64,000 nucleotides of DNA from Candidatus Nitrosacidococcus tergens (GTDB lineage Bacteria > Pseudomonadota > Gammaproteobacteria > Nitrosococcales > Nitrosococcaceae). The position numbers and the translations under genes are program-made. Location: positions 620,001 to 684,000 of the forward strand of contig NZ_LR778175.1 in NCBI RefSeq assembly GCF_902810445.1. Reading direction: 5' to 3'. Below the pieces are notes generated by a model that worked only from the letters and a program-made list of their open reading frames with translations, ran no database searches and was not told the origin of the DNA. Shown in pieces: positions 1 to 8,703 of the stretch; positions within the stretch are counted from its first letter, which is position 1; the number at the start of each line of letters is the position of its first letter.

Positions 1-325
1 TATTCCAAAACCAAGAAAATAGATTAGATCGCCAACCATAGTAACGTATCTTTACTGGAGTTTTTTCTTGAGCTGCATAAGCAGCTAGTCCTTGAATATC
101 TGCACTATTAAATTTTAAATGAGATAAAGAATCCTCATTTCGAAATACCATCTGTTTACTATTGTCTTGTTTAATTGCGGTAATTCGATATTGATCTTTG
201 TTATTTGTACGTTTTACTTCAGTACTAACCACGGTAAATATAGCATTTCTCGGCCACTGATAGCTCAAAAACAAGATAGCTATAATAGCAATAAAGGAAA
301 ATAAGGCTGTTTTTAATGTATTCAC
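1..325 (-). CDS. DUF1523 family protein, C-terminal part cut by the window edge
   Basis: A minus-strand frame opens with GTG at 325-323 and runs off the left edge, giving 108 residues. An AAGAG ribosome-binding site lies about 8 bases before the GTG, which decided the start. The product begins with one hydrophobic segment (about residues 5-22), then a soluble domain with RNEDS, FNSADIQ and the near-C-terminal RYYGWRSN. I associate this pattern with DUF1523, small inner-membrane proteins of unknown function in proteobacteria. No function is known for the family. The downstream gene is outside the window. The 82 bases to the next gene hold only AT-rich sequence. Confidence 0.6.
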   Translation of the reverse strand, partial: MNTLKTALFSFIAIIAILFLSYQWPRNAIFTVVSTEVKRTNNKDQYRITAIKQDNSKQMVFRNEDSLSHLKFNSADIQGLAAYAAQEKTPVKIRYYGWRSNLFSWFWN

Positions 326-407
326 TGAAGCACTCTTAAAAGTAAATATGTATTAACAAATATAAATTATAAGTAACCACTATTATTTTAAAGTATATTA
401 CAACTTT

Positions 408-1247
408 CTACGCTTTGTGATGCTCTTGATGAATAATTTGGGTCAATTTTTCATTTAACCCCGGTAAATTGTAAAGAGGAAGATCAAATATATCTTGCAA
501 TACTTCCTTAATTTCTGTAGATAAAACAAAGTATTTTCTTTCTGGATCTTTATTGAAAGCATAAGTAGTCAATCGATTATCTTTTAGTGCATAGTGACCA
601 TCGCTATATCTTCTTACTACGATAAGATGATTAGTGAATAAGGATTTTTGATGAGTTGCAGTGAACCAATTTGCCATCTCAAAATCAGAAAAATATTGAG
701 CTGCTAAATTAAACGTATACAAAACACGCCACTGATCTTCTACTAAGGCAGATAGTGTAAATTCGTACTTATCTTGAATAAATTTATAATCTTCGTGGGT
801 AGTTTTCTGAATACTATCTGGTTTAAGTAATAATGGCTGAGTTGGGACTAAACCACCAAACCCTACATCTACGTGAAATAGGGTGTTATCAATATCTACC
901 ACTAAAATCATATGGGTTCTAGGATTCTCGGGTATTTCTACGATGATGTTATCTCTCCAAACTCGCCCCATCACTCCTTTTACTTTAAAACCTATAATCT
1001 CTAATATCTGTTTAAAAAATAGGCTATGCTCAAAACAATAACCTCCTCGATGATCTTGTAAAAATTTTCTTTGGAGCGAATCAGAATCTAATTTTACTAG
1101 AATCCCTAAAAAAGGATTTAGATTTTCAAAAGGAATATGATGAGTATGCTGTTTTTGCAACAGAGTTAAAGTGGCTAAATCTGGCTTAGGAGCGGAGTAT
1201 TCCCAGTTTATTCTCTTTAAGTAATTATTGAGAATTTCTAAACTCAT
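408..1247 (-). CDS. nat: Arylamine N-acetyltransferase
   Basis: Transfers an acetyl group from acetyl-CoA to arylamines or hydrazines through a cysteine in the cytosol. The 279 residues match the usual family length. The Cys-His-Asp triad is visible: Cys71 in HRGGYCFEH, His112 in RTHMILVV and Asp127 in FHVDVGFGG, with the spacing known for this fold. The conserved N-terminal HIPFENLN stretch is also present. The gene stands alone, 82 bases upstream of the DUF1523 gene on the same strand. The natural substrate cannot be told from sequence. Family assignment is firm. Confidence 0.93.
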   Translation of the reverse strand: MSLEILNNYLKRINWEYSAPKPDLATLTLLQKQHTHHIPFENLNPFLGILVKLDSDSLQRKFLQDHRGGYCFEHSLFFKQILEIIGFKVKGVMGRVWRDNIIVEIPENPRTHMILVVDIDNTLFHVDVGFGGLVPTQPLLLKPDSIQKTTHEDYKFIQDKYEFTLSALVEDQWRVLYTFNLAAQYFSDFEMANWFTATHQKSLFTNHLIVVRRYSDGHYALKDNRLTTYAFNKDPERKYFVLSTEIKEVLQDIFDLPLYNLPGLNEKLTQIIHQEHHKA

Positions 1248-1578
1248 TTAGATAAATAGTATTTTAAATACACAGTTAGATATTAATCTCCTTGAGAAGA
1301 AACTGGTAGAGTTTAAGATTCTGATCACTAAAACAACAAAAGATAATTTCTTAAACAGTAATCATTGCAGAAATGTCCCACACACTATTATGGGAGAAAG
1401 TAATTTCTATAGCAATTTTAGTAGCTAAATATTTTGGATAGCTATAAATCTCTATACTAATTACCCAAAAGTGTTTAAATTCTTAAGAAAGATTTAAGTT
1501 AATTTTTTACTTTCTTGCATAAGGTGTAATATTTAGTTATGTTTTCTAATAATATTTTTTAAAAAAAGAGGGAAATAA
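1248..1578. other. 331-base intergenic region
   Basis: Divergent spacer between nat and the small membrane protein gene. I found no coding frame of note. It holds a weak nested dyad: AGAAAT at 1369-1374 with ATTTCT at 1403-1408, and CCCA at 1377-1380 with TGGG at 1391-1394. A TTGCAT box at 1515-1520 could be the -35 of the rightward gene. Nothing else was recognised. Confidence 0.4.
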
Positions 1579-1812
1579 ATGCGCTATAGAGAAACTTCTC
1601 CAGAAGATGTGGTAGGTATTCAAGACACCGGGGCTGATGAAGGTATCATGATGGTCACCGCTATTTACTCTTTAATAGTGGGTGTTGGGATTTGTATTTT
1701 AGGAATTAAAAAACGGGTCTTCTGGGCAGTTATTTCAGGGGCAGGTATGGCACTTGCAAGTATTGCTTATCTTATAGCAGCAACCTTAGGTTATGCTAAT
1801 ATCTGGCATTAA
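1579..1812 (+). CDS. Small two-helix membrane protein, unknown function
   Basis: 77 residues. A polar N-terminal tail of about 22 residues is followed by two hydrophobic segments (about 23-43 and 47-71) separated by a short basic turn, IKKRVF. This suggests a helical hairpin in the inner membrane. A clear GAGGGAAA ribosome-binding site sits just before ATG, so the frame is very likely real despite its size. It is a single-gene unit converging on the acidic protein gene at 1888, with a hairpin between them. I do not recognise a family. Confidence 0.65.
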   Translation: MRYRETSPEDVVGIQDTGADEGIMMVTAIYSLIVGVGICILGIKKRVFWAVISGAGMALASIAYLIAATLGYANIWH

Positions 1813-1839
1813 GCAGAAATTTTAAATATAGGTTTATAT

Positions 1840-1861
1840 ATCCCATGTATTCACATGGGAT
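1840..1861. terminator. Hairpin between convergent genes, possible bidirectional terminator
   Basis: Perfect 8-bp stem ATCCCATG / CATGGGAT with a 6-base loop, lying 27 bases after the stop of the small membrane protein and 27 bases from the stop of the convergent gene. The flanking T tract (TTTATA) is short, so termination strength is uncertain. Confidence 0.5.
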
Positions 1862-1887
1862 TTATACGCAGTTTTAAAACCCCTGAC

Positions 1888-2268
1888 CTAATCTTCTTCT
1901 CTAAGGAATTCTTCGTCATCTATATCTAAAAAAGTATCTACTTCACTAAAATCTTCATCTTCAGAATTATTTTTCCCCTTGTCTATCGATTGGGTATTTT
2001 TAATGATTTTAGGCAGGTTAAAACTTTCTTTAGCAGCTAAATAGCTTTTCTTTAGTTCTTTAATAAGAGCTGATTCTTTTTCATCTAACTCTTTCATTTT
2101 TTTTTCGACAATTATCCGGCGATATTCTAAAATTGCTCCTCTTTTAAAATTAAATAAATAAATCGTTTCATCACTGCCTGTATGTAGCTCATAATCTAAA
2201 ACAATAGGTGTACTTTTATCTCCAGAATTAAGGTATCCATACCAAAGTGCTTTATCATCTATACTCAT
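1888..2268 (-). CDS. Conserved-looking hypothetical protein with acidic C-terminus
   Basis: 126 residues, no signal peptide or membrane segment. Residues 1-50 look like a small folded domain (WYGYLNSGD, ETIYLFNFKRG). Residues 50-85 are charged and helical (KKMKELDEKESALIKELKK), probably a coiled coil. The last 35 residues are strongly acidic (NNSEDEDFSEVDTF, DDEEF). An AAAGGG ribosome-binding site lies 8 bases before ATG. Cytosolic location is inferred. An acidic tail can mediate binding to basic partners, but I do not recognise the protein. Confidence 0.6.
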   Translation of the reverse strand: MSIDDKALWYGYLNSGDKSTPIVLDYELHTGSDETIYLFNFKRGAILEYRRIIVEKKMKELDEKESALIKELKKSYLAAKESFNLPKIIKNTQSIDKGKNNSEDEDFSEVDTFLDIDDEEFLREED

Positions 2269-2415
2269 CTTTATACCCTTTATATAATTGATTTCTAAAT
2301 CCTAAGTTGTTTAATTGAAGAGTTAAAAAAATCAAGGATGATAAATGTACTTAATTTAGTTTAATTAATCTATACATAAAGTGTAAAAAATTTACTTTTT
2401 TATACCAAAAAATTC

Positions 2416-3228
2416 ATGCAGGAGATTTCACGCTTAATGTACCAAGCAATAAAATTTGACCCCTACCAAAAGATAATATTTTTAATTTTATTTCTAAGTT
2501 TATTCTCATTTGCTCGAGCTGATGAACAAGAACCTACTTATGAGTTTAAAGAGCTTACTCCTATTGAGAAGAAAGAAGATCCTCAAATTTCAGCCCATCT
2601 TGATCTAGGTAGAAAAGCCTATAAGAGTCAAGATTACAACACAGCCCTTGAAGAGCTTAAACCTCTTGCTGAAAAGGGTAATAAAAATGCCCAGTATTAT
2701 ATGGGGTTAATGTATGCTAATGGACATGGGTTACCCTTAGATACTAAAAAAGCTGAACAATGGTTTGATAAATTTGCTCAACAAATTGGAATAGATGGTA
2801 AGTTTAATTTAGGAGTCATGTACTATCAAGGAAATGGGGTGCCACAAAGTTATGAAATAGCAATCAGTTGGTTTAAAAAAGCAGCTAAAGATGGAGATTA
2901 TGAGGCTCAATTCAATCTTGGTTATTTTTATGAAAATGGCTATGGTGTTGAAGAAAATTCAGAAGAATCTATTAAGTGGTATCGAGAAGCAGCCAATCAT
3001 GGTTTAGCACAGGCTCAAATTAAACTAGGAGAATTCTATAGCGATGGCTATGGAGTTGCTCAAAACAATGTACAGGCCTATTTTTGGCTTAATCTTGCAG
3101 CAGAGCAGGGAGATAAAGAAGCAACTGAATTTAGAGATTCCATCGCTAAAGAAATGACAAAAAAACAGATTGATGAAGCAATTGCTTTAACAAAACAATG
3201 GAAACCTGTAAGTACGCCTATGAAATAG
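2416..3228 (+). CDS. Secreted Sel1-repeat (TPR-like) protein
   Basis: 270 residues. An N-terminal hydrophobic signal (about 20-35) ends in SFARA before DEQE, a plausible signal peptidase I site, so the product is probably periplasmic. From about residue 55 there are successive Sel1-like repeats: AQYYMGLMYANGHGLPLD, KFNLGVMYYQGNGVPQSY, AQFNLGYFYENGYGVEEN, AQIKLGEFYSDGYGVAQN. Sel1 repeats form alpha-alpha solenoids that bind proteins or peptidoglycan-associated partners. An AGGAG lies between the ATG at 2416 and a second ATG at 2437, so 2437 may be the true start; both keep the signal peptide. The 3' end overlaps convergent metA by 11 bases. Confidence 0.85.
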   Translation: MQEISRLMYQAIKFDPYQKIIFLILFLSLFSFARADEQEPTYEFKELTPIEKKEDPQISAHLDLGRKAYKSQDYNTALEELKPLAEKGNKNAQYYMGLMYANGHGLPLDTKKAEQWFDKFAQQIGIDGKFNLGVMYYQGNGVPQSYEIAISWFKKAAKDGDYEAQFNLGYFYENGYGVEENSEESIKWYREAANHGLAQAQIKLGEFYSDGYGVAQNNVQAYFWLNLAAEQGDKEATEFRDSIAKEMTKKQIDEAIALTKQWKPVSTPMK

Positions 3229-4306
3229 TAGCATTTTGGTAACGCAACCCTAAAGGATCATAAGGATTTACTCCTTCTTTAAAAGGAATGCAGCGATCAT
3301 GATGAGTAACCTGATAAACATTACCAATCCAATTATTTAATACAGTTTCTGCTGTGTCGTGCCACGTATTATCTAAAGGGGTTACAACCAATGATTCAGG
3401 GAAATCAGGGATAAGTGCACTATTATCTCTAGCCATGATAATTTGATCTTTATATTCTTCTAAAATCGCCTGACTTTTTAAACAAAAATAATTTTTAGGG
3501 AAAGGAGGATAATCTTCTCGTTGTTTATGAGCAAAGCGCAATACTTCTCGTTTATATTCTTTTAGCAGGCTAATACTGTCATACTCTGGATGACCTTGAA
3601 AAAATACAATTCGAAATAGATCTTCGCTGACTGCCAGATGGATTCCTCCTTCTCCACTCTCTGCTAGGATATGAATGCCTGCTTTTTTAAATTGATCCAT
3701 ACTAATATCATTAAATCGGGAGTGAGGTACATCAAAACGAGTGTTTGCTCCCCGAACTAAGGGGTGGTTTCGATCCACAACCTGATGAGAGAAAACACCC
3801 CAACGTTTAGCAGGCAGTCTTTGGCGTGGTTGATGATAACGAAACTCTAGCACTGCATGGGTTGCAAGACAGGAACATAAGGTAGAGGTGACATTATCAT
3901 AAGCCCAATTAATAATCTTAATTAAGGGCTCCCAAAATGGTTCAAAGGAAAGTTGGGGTTGAGTAACATTAGCACCTGTAATAATTAACGCATCTAATCC
4001 TTCTTCTTGAAGTTGTTCAAAGGGTTGATAGTATTTTTTAATATATTCAGTTGTTTCTTGGCTACGGTTAATTTCCGGTAGGGTAAAAGGGTGTAAATAA
4101 AATTGAGCAATTTGATTACTCTCACCAATGAGACGAAAAAACTGCCTCTCAGTTGCAGCAAGAGCTGCATCTGGCATCATATTTAACAATCCAATATGCA
4201 TTCCACGAATATCTTGGCGGATAGCCACTTCCTTGGGAATAATCGTTTCCCCTTCTTGTCTTAATCGCTCAAAAGTGGGTAAATCAGAGTTAGCAACTAA
4301 AGGCAT
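3218..4306 (-). CDS. metA: Homoserine O-succinyltransferase
   Basis: First committed step of methionine synthesis: acylation of homoserine from an acyl-CoA. The 362-residue product carries the MetA/HTS signature GMHIGLLNMMPDAALAATER, the catalytic cysteine in STLCSCLATHAVL (Cys146, equivalent to E. coli Cys142), the GRWGV-type stretch (KRWGVFSHQ) and the catalytic GHPEYD (His239, Glu241). Succinyl versus acetyl preference cannot be decided by eye. It follows the P-loop ATPase gene by 16 bases on the same strand, so the two probably share a transcript. metE at 61476 supplies the last step of the same pathway. Confidence 0.93.
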   Translation of the reverse strand: MPLVANSDLPTFERLRQEGETIIPKEVAIRQDIRGMHIGLLNMMPDAALAATERQFFRLIGESNQIAQFYLHPFTLPEINRSQETTEYIKKYYQPFEQLQEEGLDALIITGANVTQPQLSFEPFWEPLIKIINWAYDNVTSTLCSCLATHAVLEFRYHQPRQRLPAKRWGVFSHQVVDRNHPLVRGANTRFDVPHSRFNDISMDQFKKAGIHILAESGEGGIHLAVSEDLFRIVFFQGHPEYDSISLLKEYKREVLRFAHKQREDYPPFPKNYFCLKSQAILEEYKDQIIMARDNSALIPDFPESLVVTPLDNTWHDTAETVLNNWIGNVYQVTHHDRCIPFKEGVNPYDPLGLRYQNATIS

Positions 4307-4322
4307 AATAAGCTGTGTGTTA

Positions 4323-5168
4323 TTAAATTTGTCTTGCGATTGCAGTTTCTAGTAATTGTAAAAAATTTTTTTCATCATTTATTTCTGCAAGCTCATTCGT
4401 AGTAATAGTATAGCCAAGACTATCTGCGATGGCTTGGTAGCGTGGGAGTCTGGTATAAAATAAGCGAGGAAAAACCCAACGAGCAAATTCATCAGGGTCT
4501 ATTAAAGCTATATATGGGAGCTTTTTTTCTTTACTATATTGGGCAAGCTGCTCATCTAGAAAATCTTCTCTAAAATAGAGAGGCTTGGGATATTCTTCGG
4601 CACGTTTAATGAGTGCTTGCTCATCTTTTTCAGTAGTTTTGATATATAAAATCAAAGTGTGCTGTGCTAAAATGGCTAGAACACTAGTATCATTTAGCTC
4701 TGAAATACTTCCGCCTGCATCATTTATAAAATGATGATAACCATAAATACTATAGGATTTTTGGATAAACTCAGGCACATCTTTCATCGCAGCAATTTCT
4801 GCTTGCCGGTGTAATTCTTGCCGATGTTTAAATTCTTTTAATCCTAATCCTCCCAATTCTGGATTACCTAATTTTCCTAAAAAACTAGACACGGGACTTA
4901 AGTTATCTACGGTAATGTTATTGCGGATATGGATCGAATCCGATCGGAGCAAATCCCTTAAAAAAGGGATATGTATCATTTGTTGCTTGATATTATCAAG
5001 AATAGGTTCATCTAAGTAACGAGCACCAATTCGATAATCTCCAGAATAATGAAACCAATTATACTTATAGAGCATAGAGGCAAGATAGGTTTTTCCTACC
5101 CCAGACATACCGAGCAGAGTAATTGCCTTATTTTTCCAATCTTTAAACTCTTTAACAGTAAATTTCAT
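4323..5168 (-). CDS. P-loop ATPase, unknown role, upstream of metA
   Basis: 281 residues, soluble. A Walker A motif sits near the N-terminus (LLGMSGVGKTYLAS, about residues 18-31). It is followed by HYSGDYRIGARYLD and, further on, HHFINDAGGSISEL, where the Asp may serve as Walker B. The C-terminal half has LILYIKTTEKDEQAL and RLFYTRLPRYQAIADSLGY. The layout resembles small nucleoside/shikimate-kinase-like P-loop proteins, but I do not recognise a named family. It is first in a probable two-gene operon with metA (16-base gap), suggesting a link to methionine or sulfur metabolism; that link is inference only. Confidence 0.7.
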   Translation of the reverse strand: MKFTVKEFKDWKNKAITLLGMSGVGKTYLASMLYKYNWFHYSGDYRIGARYLDEPILDNIKQQMIHIPFLRDLLRSDSIHIRNNITVDNLSPVSSFLGKLGNPELGGLGLKEFKHRQELHRQAEIAAMKDVPEFIQKSYSIYGYHHFINDAGGSISELNDTSVLAILAQHTLILYIKTTEKDEQALIKRAEEYPKPLYFREDFLDEQLAQYSKEKKLPYIALIDPDEFARWVFPRLFYTRLPRYQAIADSLGYTITTNELAEINDEKNFLQLLETAIARQI

Positions 5169-5395
5169 ATTATGCTGCTTGATCTATCTATTGTTATTGA
5201 AGATCGTATTAGTTCCCAATGTAGTAATAGAGACTCAAATTATTGTTAAGTTGTGCGATAGATAAGATAGGGCTTAAATTCAGAAATAGAGTACTTAGTA
5301 GAATTTAATGAAAAAAGAATCTATTGAATAATAGTTATTATTAGAGTTTTATAGCTAATTTACTATGGATTTTCTATCTTAACGGGAAATCTATC

Positions 5396-5476
5396 ATGAG
5401 AAGTCAATCTTTACTAGTGTTTATCATTGCAGCAGCTGTATTTTATACGTTAGATAAATCTAATGGAAATCAGTAA
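5396..5476 (+). CDS. Possible 26-residue membrane peptide
   Basis: ATG at 5396 is preceded by CGGGAA at a workable distance. The short product has a polar N-terminus (MRSQS), a single hydrophobic segment (LLVFIIAAAVFYTL) and a polar tail (DKSNGNQ). This is the shape of a small single-pass membrane protein. Without conservation data it could equally be chance in an AT-rich spacer. Confidence 0.3.
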   Translation: MRSQSLLVFIIAAAVFYTLDKSNGNQ

Positions 5477-5555
5477 ATCTATGGAGGCTGAGAAAGTTCT
5501 TAGATAAAGAGACGGAAACTGTGGAAGGAATGGATATTCATGGGATAAGAGGTAG

Positions 5556-5638
5556 ATTTCATAGAGTATAAGATAAAAACTATCTATAATACATAGCAAG
5601 AAAAGAGTTTTATTGATTTTAGTGTCACTCTATGAAAT
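5556..5638. repeat. 83-base segment bounded by a perfect 12-bp inverted repeat
   Basis: ATTTCATAGAGT at 5556-5567 and its exact complement ACTCTATGAAAT at 5627-5638 enclose 59 AT-rich bases. The size fits a small non-autonomous element or a large-loop hairpin. No target-site duplication is obvious. Confidence 0.4.
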
Positions 5639-5747
5639 TGATGTTACTTTATTAACTATCAGTATTTAGTTAATTCACTGAGAACAATAGCTTTAATGAA
5701 TAAGCTAGTCTCACTATCAATACATTAGAATTTTCAAAACCATCCCC

Positions 5748-8009
5748 ATGCACTATAGAATACAAATCCTATTTTTATTAATTACTTATAGTCTATTTAG
5801 TACAGCATATCTAAAAGCAGGTAATGTTCCTCAAGGAGAAGCCCAATTCCCTAATAAAGTGGTTTTCTCTCAACCCTCAGGATTTTATGAAAAAGAATTT
5901 AAACTTAGCCTAAGCCACCCAGATAGCAATGTAAAAATCTACTACACCCTAGATGGCTCTGAGCCCGATCCCAATAACTTAAAGGGCAGTACCTATCGCT
6001 ATAAAAATAACTACGAGCAACCCCCTAATAAACCCAAAGATAACTTTCTATATCATCGTTATAAAACTTACCAATATACTCAACCTATCCTCATTAAAGA
6101 TCGTAGCCACGATCCTGATAGAATCTCTCAAATCTCTACCACAACAGATAAATGGCCTTTTTATTTTCCTATCAGTAACAAACTGGATAGCACAATATTT
6201 TATATAAATCGAGTTTTTGAGCAAATAAATACACTTGGTAATAGATTAGTGCGTAAATATTATAAAATCTCTACAGGAGAAATAAAACTTTTACATACAA
6301 AAGAGTTTATCCCATTAATAACATATAAATCTCCTGCATATAGCTACAAAGGCACCCCGGTAAGAGCCATTGCTGTTAATGAGTTGGGAATAAAAAGCCC
6401 GATTGCTACCCATACCTTTTTTATTGGTAGCCAAGAGAGCTTTGATTTACCTATTATTGTTTTGACTGTACCAGAGAAAGATTTATTTGATTATGATGAG
6501 GGAATATTTGTAGCAGGTCATGATTATGATAATTGGCTTGCTTCTAGTCCTGAAAATTTAGGTACTGAAGCTAGAATTCCTGCTAATTGGCATAAAAAAG
6601 GTAAGTTAATTAATAGAAAGAAAGCATCTTTAGAACAAATTAACCAGGGGCAATCTTCAGCTGTTTTAAGTATTGAATTAAAAATTCATGGAAATGGTTC
6701 CCGTGCAGATTCAGATAAAAAATTTAGAATTTATTTAAAAAAATGGCAATCTTTAGATAGTTTTGTTACTGAAAGGGGGAATTTAAAAGGATTACGGTTT
6801 AATTTTAGAATTGGAAACAAGGCAACTAATTTTATAGCCGATACAGCAGCTGAAAGGATAGCCCAAGGGTTATCGTTCAGCACTCAAAACTCTTATGGTT
6901 ATCGCAATATTTTTTTAAATGGGGAGTATTATGGCATTAGAAATATCCGAGATGTAAAAGATACTCATTATCTTAGTTACTTCTACCATCTACCCCATCG
7001 AAAAAAAATAAAACTACTATTCAATAAATTTAATAATGAAATTCCAACTAATAAGGATTTGCCCTCTCTTTTAAAAGGAGATTTTCAAGAATGGAGAAAA
7101 ATTAACCAAGCCTTTGATCAACAAGAGAATCAAAGTATAAACTTTGCTCAAAAATATATCGATATCGACAGCTTTATTGATTACTATATTGCAGAGATTT
7201 TCCTAGCTAATAAGGATTATTGGCCCCAGAATAACTATGCTTTTTGGAAATATTTAGGAAAATATAATGAGGATAACCCAGCCTCAGATGGTAGATACCG
7301 TTGGTTACTCTATGATTTAGATGCTGCTCTTCAGGAGGTTAATTACGAATCTTTAAAAGTAGCTGCGATTGCTAATCCTACCCAAGATCCTTTTACTTTT
7401 ATATTTTCTACTTTATTGAAAAATCCTGAGTTTAAAGAGAGATTTATTACTCGCTTTAGCGACTTAATGAATACTACTTTCGTACCAGAACGAACGATTA
7501 GTATTATTGAGAATACTAAGCAAGAAGTAGAAAAAGAGCTCCCTCGCCATATTCAACGCTGGAAATATCCACTTAGCATAGAAGCTTGGCAAGATAATAT
7601 TAATACTATGGTTAATTTTGCTCGAGATCGTCCAGCTATTCAGTATCAGCAACTACAGAGTTTTTTTGAACTCAGTGGTACTTATCAGCTTAAGATAGAC
7701 GTAAATGATTCAGATTTTGGAGCGCTAAAAGTAAATACCCTTCACCTAGGATTAAAGGATAATGAATTAACAAAGCCAGTTGCTGCTAGTTGTCCAGCGG
7801 TATTGATGGATAAAGTACTGGCTTTTCCTTGGCAGGGTAAGTATTTTAAAAATCTATCCCTTAAGCTAGAGGCTATCCCTAAATCAGGCTATGTATTTAG
7901 TCATTGGCAAGGAGCAGGACTTACTGATGAACAAACTATTCATCCTATCCTAGAATTACAACCTGAGGCTGATATAAAGCTTATCGCTGTGTTTGAGAGG
8001 GTAAGTTAA
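5748..8009 (+). CDS. Secreted CotH-kinase-family protein, first copy
   Basis: 753 residues. A signal peptide (about 1-24) is followed by a chitobiase/hexosaminidase C-terminal-like beta domain (about 35-100; VKIYYTLDGSEPDPNN). A CotH domain comes next (about 290-570) with KIHGNGSR, NSYGYRNIFLNGEYYGIR and the WLLYDLDAAL acidic motif. The end is an InlB/Listeria-Bacteroides-type repeat domain (about 670-753; GYVFSHWQG). CotH proteins are atypical kinases that phosphorylate secreted or surface proteins. It heads a cluster with DUF4956, VTC and a second CotH, a recurring association. Residues about 130-190 differ from the second copy, whereas both ends are nearly identical. Target unknown. Confidence 0.85.
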   Translation: MHYRIQILFLLITYSLFSTAYLKAGNVPQGEAQFPNKVVFSQPSGFYEKEFKLSLSHPDSNVKIYYTLDGSEPDPNNLKGSTYRYKNNYEQPPNKPKDNFLYHRYKTYQYTQPILIKDRSHDPDRISQISTTTDKWPFYFPISNKLDSTIFYINRVFEQINTLGNRLVRKYYKISTGEIKLLHTKEFIPLITYKSPAYSYKGTPVRAIAVNELGIKSPIATHTFFIGSQESFDLPIIVLTVPEKDLFDYDEGIFVAGHDYDNWLASSPENLGTEARIPANWHKKGKLINRKKASLEQINQGQSSAVLSIELKIHGNGSRADSDKKFRIYLKKWQSLDSFVTERGNLKGLRFNFRIGNKATNFIADTAAERIAQGLSFSTQNSYGYRNIFLNGEYYGIRNIRDVKDTHYLSYFYHLPHRKKIKLLFNKFNNEIPTNKDLPSLLKGDFQEWRKINQAFDQQENQSINFAQKYIDIDSFIDYYIAEIFLANKDYWPQNNYAFWKYLGKYNEDNPASDGRYRWLLYDLDAALQEVNYESLKVAAIANPTQDPFTFIFSTLLKNPEFKERFITRFSDLMNTTFVPERTISIIENTKQEVEKELPRHIQRWKYPLSIEAWQDNINTMVNFARDRPAIQYQQLQSFFELSGTYQLKIDVNDSDFGALKVNTLHLGLKDNELTKPVAASCPAVLMDKVLAFPWQGKYFKNLSLKLEAIPKSGYVFSHWQGAGLTDEQTIHPILELQPEADIKLIAVFERVS
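5865..6139 (+). repeat. 5' shared block of the CotH duplication, copy A
   Basis: 275 bases that match 9642-9916 with one difference that I could find. They encode the chitobiase-like domain of both CotH proteins. Flanking sequence diverges sharply on both sides. Confidence 0.9.
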
Positions 8010-8025
8010 CATGCTAGATATTCAA
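7635..8025 (+). repeat. 3' shared block of the CotH duplication, copy A
   Basis: 391 bases that match 11304-11694 with about three differences. They encode the C-terminal repeat domain and continue 16 bases past the stop codon, so the duplicated unit is larger than the reading frame. Confidence 0.9.
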
Positions 8026-8127
8026 TTAGAAACACTTTGAATTTCTCTATTTATTATAATATATGAAGTTAGTAGAATAAATTTCCTCCCTCTTACTTAT
8101 TTTATATAAATTTAATGAAAAAATATT

Positions 8128-8700
8128 ATGTTAGAAGCTGAATCTATTAAACTTTTAATCAGTTTCACTATAAACACGCTAGCAGTAGCTATTTTACTGT
8201 TTGGTATGTTTTGGCCACGCTATAAAAATAAAGAAATCACGCTAGCTGCAGCTTTATTTAATACTTTTACTTTTGGGGTTCTATCTATCCTATCTAACGT
8301 AGATTTTAGTATTGCGGCAGGTTTTGGTTTATTCGCAATTCTTGCCCTATTTAATCTACGCTCTGAGGCAATAGATAAATCCAGTATTGCTTATTTTTTT
8401 GGTAGTATTTCTATCGCAGTCATTACCTCAATAGGAGGGGCTAGCCTTAGTTTTGTAATTACGATACTGACTATTGTATTAGGACTAGTCTATTTAGTAG
8501 ACCATCCTAAAATATTCCGCTATACCGGACAAATCAATATTACTTTAGATTCTATCCCACAAAATATTCTAGCCGAATCTGAGCTTTTATATAAAGAACT
8601 ATCACAAAGACTCAATGTAGAAGTAATTTCTGCAAAAGTCCTTTCCATAAATTATGTTACTGAAGTCGTGAAAATAGAAATTAGCTACAAAATTTCATGA
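8128..8700 (+). CDS. DUF4956 family membrane protein
   Basis: 190 residues. Four to five hydrophobic segments span about residues 5-25, 38-58, 60-80, 88-105 and 107-127. A soluble C-terminal domain of about 60 residues follows (ITLDSIPQNILAESELLYKEL ending VEVISAKVLSINY). This is the DUF4956 layout. These proteins sit next to VTC-domain and CotH genes in many genomes, as here, with only 3 bases to the VTC gene. They are thought to form a membrane unit with the VTC protein. Molecular function is unknown. No good ribosome-binding site precedes ATG. Confidence 0.8.
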   Translation: MLEAESIKLLISFTINTLAVAILLFGMFWPRYKNKEITLAAALFNTFTFGVLSILSNVDFSIAAGFGLFAILALFNLRSEAIDKSSIAYFFGSISIAVITSIGGASLSFVITILTIVLGLVYLVDHPKIFRYTGQINITLDSIPQNILAESELLYKELSQRLNVEVISAKVLSINYVTEVVKIEISYKIS

Positions 8701-8703
8701 TCT

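Larger units (their letters stand above)
5169..5747. other. 579-base region between the ATPase gene and the CotH cluster
   Basis: Contains one possible 26-codon gene (5396-5476) and an 83-base inverted-repeat-bounded segment (5556-5638), listed separately. A short open stretch just before the inverted repeat, reading FLDKETETVEGMDIHGI, has no start codon and may be a gene remnant. I saw no convincing promoter for the CotH gene, whose start lacks a clear ribosome-binding site. Confidence 0.4.
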
